34,387 bases of DNA, taken from CAZAYP01 sp964489425 [NCBI: uncultured Verrucomicrobiota bacterium]. GTDB lineage: Bacteria; Verrucomicrobiota; Kiritimatiellia; RZYC01. The position numbers were made by a program, and so were the translations under genes. Below are positions 17,338-24,603 of the stretch, piece after piece. The notes beneath the pieces were generated by a model. That model saw only the letters and a list, made by a program, of their open reading frames with translations. It had not been told where the DNA came from and made no database searches. Numbering within the stretch: the stretch's first letter is position 1; each line of letters starts with the position of its first letter. Location of the stretch: assembly GCA_964489425.1 (NCBI GenBank), contig CAZAYP010000035.1, positions 1 to 34,387 of the forward strand, written 5' to 3'.

Positions 17338-18693
17338 TTACAACCGGTCCCAGTAGCGGTGCGGCAAACGATGCGGTGCGGCCAACTGCTGCAGCGACTC
17401 ACCCTTGCGCTCCGCGCGCAGCGTGGCTGCGCCCAAGGCGCCGGCCAGCGCCACGCCGGCGGCCAACAGGAACGCTGGGCTGAACGAGGATAAAGCGTCG
17501 GCCATCAATCCGGCGACCCACGGCCCCAGGGCCTGCCCGATGCCCATGAACAACGTGATGAACCCCAGGGCGCTGGGCGCCATGCGCGGGCCGAGCAGGT
17601 CGCCGCAGGCGGCCGCCATGATCGCCGGGATGCTCCACGCGGTCAGGCCATAAATGATGGCCGAGGCGGTAAACCCAAGCGGCGTCCGGGCAACGGCAAA
17701 CAAGGTGAAGGCCGTCGCGTGCAGGATGAACACGATGATCAGGGCCGCCCGGCGGCCGATGATGTCCGACAGGGTGCCCCAGATCAGGCCGCACAGGAGG
17801 CTGAGCCAGCCCATGATCATGAAAAGAGTTCCGGCCGTCGCTGGCGTGTAGCCGCCCTCGGCGATCAGCCCTTTAACGAAAAACGTCATGTAGATGATGT
17901 AGGAAAACCCAAACGCCGAGTACACCAGGCCAAGATGCCAGACCGCGGCGGAACGATACACCCGGCCCCACGGCAGGGCGGCCCCGGGGGGCGGGGGCGG
18001 CGCGCGATCCAAGGCGGCGCCCAGCGGCTGCATCCCGAGCGCCGCGGGCGTGTTTCTTAAAAATGCATAGGCGCCCAGGGCCAGGACCAACGTGATGCCG
18101 CCGAACCCGAACCAGCAAATCCGCCAGCCGGATGCGCCGAAACGCGCCAGGATGGCCGGCACGAGCGGCCCCAGGAGCATCAGCGCCAGCGACGACCCGG
18201 CGGCGGTGATGCCCGCGGCCATGCCGCGCCGCCGTTGCGTGAACCAGGCCGCCATCAGCGCCATCACCGGCACATTGCTGGCGCCGCTGCCGGCTCCGGT
18301 CAGAAACCGATACACGGCGGCATCGCCATATCCACGGGCCTGCCCGGTCAACCCCATGCCGAGGGCGGTCAGCACGAGCGCCAGCACCACCACCGTGCGC
18401 GTGCCATGGCGCGCCGCGAGCGCCCCGCCAATCACCGACAGGAGCAGGTACCCGGCCAGGTTCGCCGTGGCCAGCCCGCCGGCCTGCGTGTTGTCCAGAC
18501 CCAGCCCGGCCTGCATCGCGGGCAGCACCATGGTGTAGCCGAACCGCGCCAGGCCAATGGCCCCGAAGACGGCCAGCGTGCCCATCGCGAGCACAATCCA
18601 GCCATAGTGAAATCGCCGGGCGTTCCCGTCAGGGACGTCCGCGGGCCGCGTGGCTCCGCCTGGGTGGTGATCTTGATGACCTGGTGCCGGCAT
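17338..18693 (-). CDS. MFS transporter
   Basis: The 451-residue product has about twelve hydrophobic segments starting at FHYGWIVLAMGTLAVFG. A major-facilitator motif-A-like loop lies in the C-terminal half (GTLSDIIGRRAAL), and a Gly/Ala-rich helix with GAGSGASNVPVMALMAAWF lies in the first half. The pattern resembles the YbfB/YjiJ and oxalate/formate-antiporter-like branches. The substrate cannot be read from the sequence. The start is supported by GGGAGG about 9 nt upstream on the minus strand. The first 27 residues are polar and cytoplasmic. The 256 nt on its downstream side, up to the next gene, hold no recognised gene. It is divergent from the cyclic-nucleotide-binding gene at 18892. Confidence 0.9.
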   Translation of the reverse strand: MPAPGHQDHHPGGATRPADVPDGNARRFHYGWIVLAMGTLAVFGAIGLARFGYTMVLPAMQAGLGLDNTQAGGLATANLAGYLLLSVIGGALAARHGTRTVVVLALVLTALGMGLTGQARGYGDAAVYRFLTGAGSGASNVPVMALMAAWFTQRRRGMAAGITAAGSSLALMLLGPLVPAILARFGASGWRICWFGFGGITLVLALGAYAFLRNTPAALGMQPLGAALDRAPPPPPGAALPWGRVYRSAAVWHLGLVYSAFGFSYIIYMTFFVKGLIAEGGYTPATAGTLFMIMGWLSLLCGLIWGTLSDIIGRRAALIIVFILHATAFTLFAVARTPLGFTASAIIYGLTAWSIPAIMAAACGDLLGPRMAPSALGFITLFMGIGQALGPWVAGLMADALSSFSPAFLLAAGVALAGALGAATLRAERKGESLQQLAAPHRLPHRYWDRL

Positions 18694-18891
18694 GGGATGG
18701 AGCCTCCCAAACCATGATCAGCCCGTCAAGCATCGTGATCAATCAGTTCATGGCTGCCCGGCGGTGGCGGGCCCCGCCATACCAACACCCGCCATGGCCG
18801 TGGCATTGCATTGGCGCGCGGAAAAAGATTGCAAACCGTGCCGCCGCGATTACTATCCCACTCCAAGCGGTAAGCCGCGGGCAGGGACCGG

Positions 18892-19434
18892 ATGGAACAA
18901 CATGAGTCATCAAAAGAGCGAGGCGTGCCAATGATCTTCGATGAACTGTCTCCGAAGGAATTGCGCCGGGTCGAGCAGTACGGCGAAATGCGCTCTTTCC
19001 AGAAAAACGCGTTCATCATCCAGGAAGGCATGAGCGGCCGCAATTTCTACTTCATTCTCAGCGGCAAGGTGGAAATCCGCAAGCGCATCTCGGACCTCAA
19101 GTACCGCAAGCTGGCGGAGTTGGGCATGGGCGACCTGTTCGGCGAGATTGGGTTCTTCGGCGTGGCGCGCCGGTCAGCTTCGGTGGTGGCGATCCAGGAC
19201 TGCGAGATCATGGAGTTCAGCGGCGAGCGGTTTGAAGACGTCCTGGCCGGGGAGCCCAAGCTGGGCGTCAAGGTGTACCGCGGCATGGCCCGCGAGCTTG
19301 CGCAGCGCCTGGCCAAGAACGACGAGGCCCTGGCCAGCGCCATCCTCTGGACCCTGGAGCGGTCCGACGGATTGTTCTCTTCCTACCAGGGTGGCCGCGA
19401 TCAGGAAGCCGACCCGGCCGCGCCGGCGGGCTGA
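18892..19434 (+). CDS. Stand-alone cyclic-nucleotide-binding domain protein (CRP-like, no HTH)
   Basis: The 180-residue product carries one cNMP-binding domain (about 15-130). Its core has F-I-I-Q-E-G, a YFILSGKVEI strand pair and the phosphate-binding cassette GDLFGEIGFFG...RRSASV, which contains the conserved GE (84-85) and Arg before Ser-Ala. A long helix follows (about 120-155), but there is no winged-helix DNA-binding domain, so it is unlikely to be a direct transcription factor. Such proteins may sense cAMP or c-di-GMP, or act as partners of other proteins. A second start at 18931 (MIFDELSP) fits the domain border equally well. Its last 34 nt overlap the end of the convergent lipoate-ligase-like gene. 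Confidence 0.85.
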   Translation: MEQHESSKERGVPMIFDELSPKELRRVEQYGEMRSFQKNAFIIQEGMSGRNFYFILSGKVEIRKRISDLKYRKLAELGMGDLFGEIGFFGVARRSASVVAIQDCEIMEFSGERFEDVLAGEPKLGVKVYRGMARELAQRLAKNDEALASAILWTLERSDGLFSSYQGGRDQEADPAAPAG

Positions 19435-20156
19435 TCCTGGTCGGGCGGTGCCCAGCGCCCCAGGCGCCATTGCGTGCCGGCGTGTTTCACGCGCAACCGC
19501 GCGATCTCCGGCGTATTTTCCAGCGTGCCCGTTTCCGGGTGCGGCTCGAACATCGTCCACGCCGCTTGCAGCGCGGCCTCCATGCCGGCCACGGTAATCG
19601 CCGGCGCGGCGTCCCGCAGGTTGATCACGGGCGCGGGGTGCGACGGCACTGCCCGGAAGGTCCGGCGCGGGGCCGTCGGCCGCAGGCTGGCTTGCAGGCG
19701 GCCTAAATCGGCCGCGACCAGCAAGGTGCCGTGGTGCAGGAACTTTCGCTTTTGCAGGCAAAAAGCCTGGCCCGAGAATTTCCGGCCGGCCAGCGCCAGG
19801 CCGTTTTTCCCAAGACAGTCTGGACAAAGGTTCCACGTTTGCAACGCCTGGCGTGGCAGCCGGGAAAAAACGTAGCTGTTCCAGGCCGCGCGCGGGAGGA
19901 TGACGGCAAAGTTCAGGGTGCCTTCGTCCAGGTACACCGCGCCGCCGCCGGACACCCGGCGCGCCACCGGCACCTGCTGCCGGGCGAGATCGTCCACCGG
20001 GCACTCCTGCCATGGATCCTGGTTTTTACCGATGACCACGGCCGGCCGGCTGCGCCACAGGAACAGGATGGGGGGGGAGACGTCCGGGGTGTTCAGCAAC
20101 CATTCCTCGGCGGCCAGGTTCCAGAACACGTCCAGGTTGTCCGACCGCCAGATCAC
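19401..20156 (-). CDS. Lipoate-protein ligase A family protein (BPL/LplA/LipB fold)
   Basis: The 251-residue product has the LplA signature RRVSGGGAVY (66-75) and the lipoyl-AMP lysine motif GRKFSGQA (Lys126), followed by HHGTLL (141-146). It belongs to the biotin/lipoate transferase fold, whose members ligate lipoate to E2 or GcvH proteins or transfer octanoyl groups. Compared with bacterial LplA (about 330 residues) it lacks most of the accessory C-terminal domain. The His that usually follows the Gly-rich motif (VYHD) is Leu here (VYLD), so the exact reaction is uncertain. Its ATG overlaps the obg TGA (ATGA), implying translational coupling. Its last 34 nt overlap the convergent gene at 18892. 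Confidence 0.85.
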   Translation of the reverse strand: MIWRSDNLDVFWNLAAEEWLLNTPDVSPPILFLWRSRPAVVIGKNQDPWQECPVDDLARQQVPVARRVSGGGAVYLDEGTLNFAVILPRAAWNSYVFSRLPRQALQTWNLCPDCLGKNGLALAGRKFSGQAFCLQKRKFLHHGTLLVAADLGRLQASLRPTAPRRTFRAVPSHPAPVINLRDAAPAITVAGMEAALQAAWTMFEPHPETGTLENTPEIARLRVKHAGTQWRLGRWAPPDQDQPAGAAGSAS

Positions 20157-21202
20157 GGCGCCGCGGGCGGGGCCGCCGGCGTGGAGTCTGCCACCGGTGG
20201 CGCAGCGGCAAAGTGCCGGCGGAGAGCGTCGCGGACCGCGTCAAGCCCTTGTTCCGTTTCCGCGGAAATCGGCAGCGGGGTGCAGCCGGTTTCTTGCACG
20301 AAATCCCGGTAATGGGCCGCGGCTTCGGGCACGTCCATTTTGTTGGCCAACACCAGCATCGGCCGGGTGTCCAGCTCCTCGCGGTACAGGCGCAGCTCGG
20401 CCCGCAGGTGCGCGTAGTCCTCGGCCGGGTTCCGGTTGTCGGTGCCGGCCATGTCGATGATCACCACCAGCAGCCGGGTGCGCTCGATGTGCCGGAGGAA
20501 TTCGTGGCCCAGGCCGATGCCCAGGTGCGCGCCATCGATCAGGCCGGGGATGTCCGCGATGCGCAGGCGGACAAAATCCTCGAACACCAGCGTGCCGATG
20601 TGCGGGTTGATCGTGGTGAAGGGGTAGGGGCCGATCTTGGGCCGGGCGTTGGTGAGCCGGCTGAGCAGGGTGGACTTGCCGGCGTTGGGGTAGCCCACCA
20701 GGCCGACATCCGCCACGACCTTCATGGTGAGCTTAAGATCCCGCTCCTCGCCTTCCACCCCGGGGGTGAACTCGCGCGGCACCTGGTGGGTGGCGGTGGC
20801 AAAGTGGCAGTTGCCCAGGCCGCCGCGGCCGCCGCTGGCCAGCAGCAGGGTGTCGCCGGGCTGGACCACCTCGCCGCGCCAATCGCCGGTGGCGGCCTCG
20901 CGCACTTCCGTGCCGCAGGGCACGTGCACGTAGCGGTCGGCGCCGTTGCGGCCGGACTGCTGCTTGCCGCTGCCGGGGCGGCCGCTTTCGGCGCACTGGC
21001 GCGGCTCGTAGTACAGGGAGAGGAGCGAGTCGCAGTTCTCGTCGGCCACGGCATACACGTGGCCGCCGCGGCCGCCGTCACCGCCATCCGGGCCGCCGCG
21101 GGGGATGAATTTTTCGCGGCGGAACGACAGGCACCCGTTGCCGCCCGATCCGGCGATGACGTGGATGGTGACCTGGTCCTTGAAATTGATTTTTTTTATC
21201 AT
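20153..21202 (-). CDS. obg: GTPase Obg/CgtA
   Basis: The 349-residue product has the glycine-rich Obg domain first (1-157; GGDGGRGG, GRPGSGK, GGRGGLGN). The OBG-type G domain follows, with G1 GYPNAGKS (170-177), the PYPFTT switch, G3 DIPG (217-220), G4 NKMD (287-290) and G5 SAE (313-315). Obg is an essential GTPase that assists 50S ribosome maturation and couples it to stress signals. It is the third gene after L21 and L27, a conserved order. There is a hairpin in the 76-nt gap before it. No strong ribosome-binding site is visible before the ATG at 21202. The C-terminus ends in a Pro/Ala tail without the C-terminal OCT domain. Confidence 0.97.
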   Translation of the reverse strand: MIKKINFKDQVTIHVIAGSGGNGCLSFRREKFIPRGGPDGGDGGRGGHVYAVADENCDSLLSLYYEPRQCAESGRPGSGKQQSGRNGADRYVHVPCGTEVREAATGDWRGEVVQPGDTLLLASGGRGGLGNCHFATATHQVPREFTPGVEGEERDLKLTMKVVADVGLVGYPNAGKSTLLSRLTNARPKIGPYPFTTINPHIGTLVFEDFVRLRIADIPGLIDGAHLGIGLGHEFLRHIERTRLLVVIIDMAGTDNRNPAEDYAHLRAELRLYREELDTRPMLVLANKMDVPEAAAHYRDFVQETGCTPLPISAETEQGLDAVRDALRRHFAAAPPVADSTPAAPPAAP

Positions 21203-21225
21203 GGCAGGCAGACCGCGCCGGCCCC

Positions 21226-21255
21226 AAATGAAAGACGCCCTCGCGGAGGGCGTCT
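21226..21255 (-). terminator. Terminator- or attenuator-like hairpin between rpmA and obg
   Basis: Read on the minus strand, AGACGCCCTC and GAGGGCGTCT form a perfect 10-bp stem around CGC, followed by TTTCATTT. This sits 23 nt after the rpmA stop. Partial termination here would make more ribosomal protein than Obg-LplA mRNA. Confidence 0.6.
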
Positions 21256-21278
21256 CATGGAACCGGATGCGCCGGCGC

Positions 21279-21533
21279 TCAACCAGCCACGGGCGTACGC
21301 ACGTTCATGCGCCGGCCGCCGCGGTCCAGGTAAATCTCGCCGCCCTGGCGCGCGAAGAGCGTGAAATCGCGCCCCATGCCCACGTTGACGCCCGCGATGA
21401 ACTTGGTGCCCACCTGGCGCACCAGGATGCTGCCCGCCGGCACCACCTCGCCGCCATACCGTTTGACGCCCCGCCGCTGGCTCTGACTGTCGCGCCCGTT
21501 GCGGGAACTGCCCTGACCTTTTTTATGTGCCAT
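21279..21533 (-). CDS. rpmA: 50S ribosomal protein L27
   Basis: The 84-residue product is full length for L27 and begins [16 protein letters not shown], the conserved N-terminus that reaches towards the peptidyl-transferase centre. It contains the family segments [11 protein letters not shown] and [10 protein letters not shown]. There is no extra N-terminal leader of the kind cleaved in Firmicutes. It lies 24 nt downstream of rplU and is clearly co-transcribed with it. Confidence 0.98.
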   Translation of the reverse strand: MAHKKGQGSSRNGRDSQSQRRGVKRYGGEVVPAGSILVRQVGTKFIAGVNVGMGRDFTLFARQGGEIYLDRGGRRMNVRTPVAG

Positions 21534-21557
21534 GATAATCTCCTGCGGCCGGCGGGG

Positions 21558-21878
21558 TTACCCGCCGATGATGTCCGCGATTTCGACCCGCGTAAGCTGC
21601 TGCCGGTGGCCGATTTTTTTCTTGTAGCCCTTGCGGCGTTTTTTCTTGAAGGCCACCACCTTGCGGGCCTTGAACTGCTTCACCACGCGCGCCACCACTT
21701 TGGCCCCGGCGATGGCCGGCGTGCCCACCTTGAGGCTGGCGCCGTCGGAGCAAGCCAGCACCGGCGCCAGTTCGATGGTCGCCCCGGCCTCGCCAGGCAA
21801 CCGCTCGATATCCAGCTTGCTGTTTTTCCGGACAAGATACTGTTTCCCGCCCGTCTCAATCACTGCGTATGCTTCCAT
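21558..21878 (-). CDS. rplU: 50S ribosomal protein L21
   Basis: Starting at 21878 the product has 106 residues: MEAYAVIETGGKQYLV, then VGTPAIAGAKVVARVV and the basic KKKRRKGYKKKIGHRQ segment, ending TRVEIADIIGG. All are typical of L21, which binds 23S rRNA. The frame is open much further upstream, but GAGG six bases before this ATG and the family N-terminus fix the start; an ATG two codons earlier (21884) is the only close alternative. It is the first gene of rplU-rpmA-obg-lplA-like. Confidence 0.97.
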   Translation of the reverse strand: MEAYAVIETGGKQYLVRKNSKLDIERLPGEAGATIELAPVLACSDGASLKVGTPAIAGAKVVARVVKQFKARKVVAFKKKRRKGYKKKIGHRQQLTRVEIADIIGG

Positions 21879-21927
21879 AGCCATCCTCAATCCTTGCCTT
21901 GCGATTTGTTGACCATTAAAGTGGCAT

Positions 21928-21956
21928 ACCTTACGGGAGAACGCCGGTGCTGTCAA
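21928..21956 (-). promoter_or_regulatory. Candidate sigma-70 promoter of the rplU operon
   Basis: On the minus strand a perfect -35 TTGACA (21956-21951) is followed by 17 nt and TAAGGT (21933-21928), which keeps the TA...T positions of a -10. Transcription would start near 21920 and leave a leader of about 40 nt before rplU. Confidence 0.55.
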
Positions 21957-21990
21957 CCCCTTGGTCGGGGAAATTATTTTTCGGTTCGCA

Positions 21991-22019
21991 TTGACGGGCC
22001 GGTCCCATAAACCTACTAT
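21991..22019 (+). promoter_or_regulatory. Candidate sigma-70 promoter for the duplicated exported protein
   Basis: TTGACG (21991-21996), a 17-nt spacer and TACTAT (22014-22019) lie about 100 nt before the start codon at 22118. It is divergent from the rplU promoter. Confidence 0.4.
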
Positions 22020-22117
22020 AAAAGATTGAAGACTAGTTGGAACTGGAGCGCGTGAACGCCTTTGAACAGGCCCCTCCGCGCAGGCCCGTTGAGAAACGGT
22101 ACCCGGAGACCGGTGAC

Positions 22118-22831
22118 ATGAGAAGAACATACAGGATTGCCGTGGGGCTGCTGCTGGCTGCGGCGGCGGCCGCGCTGGCTCAGCATCCGCGCGTCACGGC
22201 CAATGCCGTGGGCTATGTGCGGCGCACGCTGGAGCGCGGGAAGATGTATCTCATGTGCCTGAACTACGACAACCTCTCCGGTAATTATAGCGTCTCTTCC
22301 GTGTTTCCGCCAGCAACCTGCGGCCTGCCTAACGGCACGTTGCTTTATTTTTGGGACGCCGGCTCGCAGCGCTACGGCCCCCAGGAGCAGTTCCAGACCG
22401 TGACGCCGCCGTCCCGCTGGTCTCCCGGAACCAACATCATCTCCGTCGGCGAATCGTTCTGGCTCAAGGTGCCGGCCGCCGCGCCGGATCCGACCTGCCA
22501 GGCGTTCATGTCCGGCAACGTGCCGGTCACGGAATATTCCGCGCAGGTCGATATAGGTTTGTCTTTCGTGTCTTACGGGTTTCCCTTGAATACGCCCATT
22601 ACGAACACGAGCCTCGGCAGCGTGGTGGGCCCGGGCACGCTGCTCTACTACTGGGATCCCACCGGGGGCGATGCCGGCGCCGGCGGCTACTCCAACGAGC
22701 TGTACCAGGCGGTGCCGCCGCCCGCGCGCTGGCATCCGGGCACGTACGTGTTCAAGCCCGGCGAGGGAGTCATGCTGCGTTTCTACGGCGCCACCAATTG
22801 GGCCGAGCCCAAGCCGTACACGTGGCCGTGA
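22118..22831 (+). CDS. Small exported protein with an internal duplication
   Basis: The start at 22118 gives 237 residues beginning with a clear signal peptide (MRRTYRIAVGLLLAAAAAALA, then QHP). A TTG at 22037 in the same frame would add 27 charged residues before the signal and is unlikely. The mature protein is two copies of an approximately 90-residue beta-rich unit (about 28-118 and 132-222). Each contains GTLLY(F/Y)WD (73-80 and 173-180), a P-P-x-R-W-x-P-G-T segment and a final G-E-x-x-x-x-L strand. The family is not named to my knowledge, but similar small exported proteins seem to occur in Verrucomicrobiota-like genomes. The next gene follows after 16 nt and is probably co-transcribed. 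Confidence 0.8.
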   Translation: MRRTYRIAVGLLLAAAAAALAQHPRVTANAVGYVRRTLERGKMYLMCLNYDNLSGNYSVSSVFPPATCGLPNGTLLYFWDAGSQRYGPQEQFQTVTPPSRWSPGTNIISVGESFWLKVPAAAPDPTCQAFMSGNVPVTEYSAQVDIGLSFVSYGFPLNTPITNTSLGSVVGPGTLLYYWDPTGGDAGAGGYSNELYQAVPPPARWHPGTYVFKPGEGVMLRFYGATNWAEPKPYTWP

Positions 22832-22847
22832 TATTTTAAGGAGCATC

Positions 22848-23516
22848 ATGAAGAGAAAGCGCTTATTGCAACTCGCGGTGATCGGCATCGGGCTGATGGC
22901 CTGGGCCGTAATCCCGGCCGGCGCCACGATCCAGGTTACCTGGTACTGGGACATCTGGACCACCGGGAACGTCATGCGCAATGATGGCATCACCCCCCTG
23001 CCGGCCAACAGCATCGTGCAGCTGATTTACAGCCAGGCCGGCGTGCTCGGGGCCTTGGATCCGTATAATCCCCTGACCCCCACGGGCGACAACCAACTCC
23101 TCGATACCCGCGCCACAGCGCAGTCGGGCGGCAACGCCTACTGGAACTATGGCACCGTCACCTACGGCGGGTCTGGCGATTATGTCGGCGGATACGTGTT
23201 CCAGCGGGTGTTTGATACGACGTATGGGTCCGCCCCGCTCGATGGTTCCTACTACAGCGATTATTACGGCTACCCCGCGGGCATGGTCCGCGCCGGCCCT
23301 ACCGAGGATGCGGACAGCTCGCCGTTCAACCCCACGGTGTCCGCGCTGTTCAATGCCGTGGACCTGGGCGGCGGCACCCCCACCAACCTTGTTTTAAACC
23401 AGATGTGCCTCATTCCCGAGCCGGCCACGCTGACGCTGATGGGGTTCGGTTTGGCCGCGCTGGGCCTGCGCCGCCTGCGCCGTCCTGCGGCCAGCGTGTC
23501 GTCCTCCGGCGCCTGA
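22848..23516 (+). CDS. PEP-CTERM sorting domain protein
   Basis: The 222-residue product starts at 22848, with AAGGAG at 22838-22843 and a signal peptide (MKRKRLLQLAVIGIGLM...PAGA). The frame is open further upstream but overlaps the preceding gene. The middle (30-185) is a Gly/Tyr/Asn-rich beta domain without a recognised family. The C-terminus is a textbook PEP-CTERM signal beginning at residue 189: Pro-Glu-Pro-Ala-Thr, a hydrophobic helix (LTLMGFGLAALGL) and a basic RRLRRP end. Such tails are cut by an exosortase and direct the protein to the surface or extracellular matrix. No exosortase gene lies in this window. Confidence 0.93.
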   Translation: MKRKRLLQLAVIGIGLMAWAVIPAGATIQVTWYWDIWTTGNVMRNDGITPLPANSIVQLIYSQAGVLGALDPYNPLTPTGDNQLLDTRATAQSGGNAYWNYGTVTYGGSGDYVGGYVFQRVFDTTYGSAPLDGSYYSDYYGYPAGMVRAGPTEDADSSPFNPTVSALFNAVDLGGGTPTNLVLNQMCLIPEPATLTLMGFGLAALGLRRLRRPAASVSSSGA

Positions 23517-23557
23517 CGGCTTGGCGGATCGCCGCGCAAAAAAATATTCGGAAATAC

Positions 23558-23585
23558 TTGCTTTCACCAGACCGGCCAGTATAGT
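23558..23585 (+). promoter_or_regulatory. Promoter of the tRNA-Asp gene
   Basis: TTGCTT (23558-23563), a 16-nt spacer and TATAGT (23580-23585) stand about 30 nt before the mature 5' end of the tRNA, a normal distance for a tRNA promoter. Confidence 0.6.
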
Positions 23586-23615
23586 AGCGACGATTTTGCA
23601 GAACCGATTTTGGCT

Positions 23616-23693
23616 GGGGACATAGCTCAATTGGTTCAGAGCACTGCCCTGTCACGGCAGGGGTTGCGGGTTCGAGTCCCGTTGTCCCCGCCA
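23616..23693 (+). tRNA. tRNA-Asp (GTC anticodon)
   Basis: A complete cloverleaf can be drawn. The acceptor GGGGACA (23616-23622) pairs with TGTCCCC (23683-23689). The D stem is GCTC/GAGC. The anticodon stem CTGCC/GGCAG frames the loop CTGTCAC with anticodon GTC (23651-23653). The T arm is GCGGG-TTCGAGT-CCCGT. The discriminator is G and the CCA end is encoded (23691-23693). Confidence 0.97.
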
Positions 23694-23805
23694 CTTCCAT
23701 CCCTCGTATCCGCGGTGTTTGCGGCGTTATCTTGGATCCATTCAAAAAAATCTTGGCTGTTTTGTGCTGCCCTGCTGTATCCGTCCGCGATGAGGGCCAG
23801 GCGCA

Positions 23806-24603
23806 TCAGCCGAACAGCCGCCGCGCGTTATTCCATGTCAGCCGGGCCACGTCCGCGGCCGGCAGGCCGCGCAGCTCCGCCAGCTTGTCGCGGACCATGA
23901 CGAGGTTGGCCGGCTCGTTGAGATCCTCCGGCTGGCGGCCCGGGCGGGCGGGCGGGAGGTCCGGGGCATCGGTCTCGATCAGCAGGCGATCTTCCGGCAC
24001 GGCCTGCGCTGCCGCGTGGCCGCGCCGGTTGCCGTGCAACGTGAGCGATCCGGAAAACGAGAAGTAGGCGCCCAGGGCCGCCAGCTCCGGCACGAGGTCG
24101 GCCGCGCCGGAATACGAGTGGATCATGAATCCCGCCGGCCACGGACCGTCGCGACGCAGGATCTCCAGCAGCGCGCCCCAGGCCCGGCGGCAATGCACCA
24201 CGGCCGGCCGGCCCATCTCGCGCGCCAGGGCCAGCTGTTCGCGGAACACCGCGGCTTGCTCGGCGTCGTTGCGCGTGGCCAGCGCATGGTCGAGCCCGAT
24301 TTCGCCGACGGCAGCGGCGGGGTGCTTGCAAAGCAGCCCCCACAGCCCCTGCACCCAGCGTGCCGAGCGGTTGCCCGCGTGCCATGGGTGCAGCCCCAGG
24401 GCCGGCCGCACCTGGGGATGGCGCGTGGCCAGCGCCAGGACCTGTGGCCAGTCTTTTTCCGCGGTTCCACAGCACAGCAGCTGCTCCACGCCCGCGGCGG
24501 CCGCGCGGGCCATGACGCCCGCCAGGTCGGGCGCCAGGCGCGCGTCCTGCAGGTGGCAATGGGCGTCGTACAGCGGCATGGGACGCGGCGGCGAGGCGTT
24601 CAT
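23806..24603 (-). CDS. tatD: TatD family metal-dependent deoxyribonuclease
   Basis: The 265-residue product has the complete TatD metal site: DAHCH (H15, H17), GEIGLD (E101), VVHCRR (H137), MIHSYSG (H162) and ETDAP (D212). TatD proteins are TIM-barrel amidohydrolase-fold 3'-5' exonucleases involved in DNA repair or quality control. The start at 24603 overlaps the stop of the upstream GGDEF gene by ATGA, indicating coupled translation. A start nine codons in (MPLYDAHCH) is possible but would lose the overlap. It converges with the tRNA-Asp gene; 112 nt lie between them and hold no clear terminator. Confidence 0.93.
   Translation of the reverse strand: MNASPPRPMPLYDAHCHLQDARLAPDLAGVMARAAAAGVEQLLCCGTAEKDWPQVLALATRHPQVRPALGLHPWHAGNRSARWVQGLWGLLCKHPAAAVGEIGLDHALATRNDAEQAAVFREQLALAREMGRPAVVHCRRAWGALLEILRRDGPWPAGFMIHSYSGAADLVPELAALGAYFSFSGSLTLHGNRRGHAAAQAVPEDRLLIETDAPDLPPARPGRQPEDLNEPANLVMVRDKLAELRGLPAADVARLTWNNARRLFG

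Noticed and set aside
20213-21364. 383-codon open frame opposite obg
   Set aside because: Obg has all G motifs on the other strand; this frame is a Gly/Val/Ala-rich shadow.
22671-22847. Long N-terminal extension of the PEP-CTERM protein
   Set aside because: It overlaps the preceding gene in another frame; AAGGAG and the signal peptide fix the start at 22848.
23394-23745. Antisense frame across tRNA-Asp containing TGLEPATPAVTGQ
   Set aside because: This peptide is a well-known spurious translation of the reverse strand of a tRNA gene.
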